Source: Hermatobates lingyangjiaoensis (lineage: Eukaryota > Arthropoda > Insecta > Hemiptera > Hermatobatidae). From it: DNA of 64,000 nt. The notes beneath the pieces were generated by a model. It made no database searches, was not told where the DNA came from, and worked only from the letters and a program-made list of their open reading frames with translations. Position numbers and translations under genes: made by a program. How positions within the stretch are numbered: the stretch's first letter is position 1; every line of letters starts with the position of its first letter. Shown piece after piece: positions 63,830 to 64,000 of the stretch. The stretch spans positions 372,001 through 436,000 of the forward strand of contig JAPFBL010000225.1 of NCBI GenBank assembly GCA_026182355.1. The letters run 5' to 3'.

Positions 63830-64000
63830 GACACTATAATACAAATTATATCTAATCAGTTACCAAATTAGAGTGAAATAATAAAATTCAATTAAGAGAA
63901 TTCAAGACATACCCGAGGATGTGGTACTGACGGGTTGGTCCAGTGAAAACAACTAGTAGGAAACAGATCCGTTGCGACAGAGTGGGGATAAGTATTTAGG

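Overview
The window looks like part of an insect nuclear genome. It is AT-rich, carries many (TA)n microsatellites, tRNA-headed SINEs and decayed hAT and mariner transposons, and its coding segments all begin at eukaryotic splice acceptors. I cannot name the species or order from sequence alone.

The window is dominated by one gene region on the + strand: a long row of 36 alternative 3'-terminal exons of the type found in longitudinals lacking (lola). Each exon has a pyrimidine-rich acceptor ending in AG, two bases that finish a split codon, 58-71 complete codons, and its own stop. All 36 share that splice phase. Every exon encodes one pair of zinc fingers: first a Cys-x2-Cys-x12-His-x4-Cys finger (C2HC, usually GRSY and HxKYEC), then a short linker of the KEPQF type, then a C2H2 finger (CPxCPYRAKxKxxLKxHxxxKH). 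The shared 5' exons with the BTB domain must lie left of base 1 and are not visible. In Drosophila, lola joins a common BTB half to one of many such ends, partly by trans-splicing; the same logic is inferred here. No other host gene, and nothing convincing on the minus strand, was found.

Layout: exons 1-11 (256-11964) are mainly Gly-starting exons with the densest packing at 2.7-8.0 kb. Exons 12-19 (13897-26137) are a YKGNL-type group containing tandem pairs (13+14 with 15+16, 18 with 19). Exons 20-29 (28318-37175) include the pairs 20/21, 22/23 and 25/26. Exons 30-36 (41549-63481) are widely spaced and include pair 33/34, an exon whose tail has become a minisatellite (30), and an exon whose 5' half with its acceptor is tandemly duplicated (32). 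Several decayed exons or orphan acceptors lie between them.

The spacers hold the second notable theme: about twenty short motifs with the hammerhead-ribozyme core (CUGANGA, stem II, GAAA), many with stem I and a self-complementary stem III hexamer. They often occur as head-to-head inverted pairs next to (TA)n, as expected for Penelope-like or retrozyme-like elements. Five SINE copies, two hAT remnants with 8-bp target duplications, a mariner relic, two TIR or palindromic elements and several minisatellites fill much of the rest.
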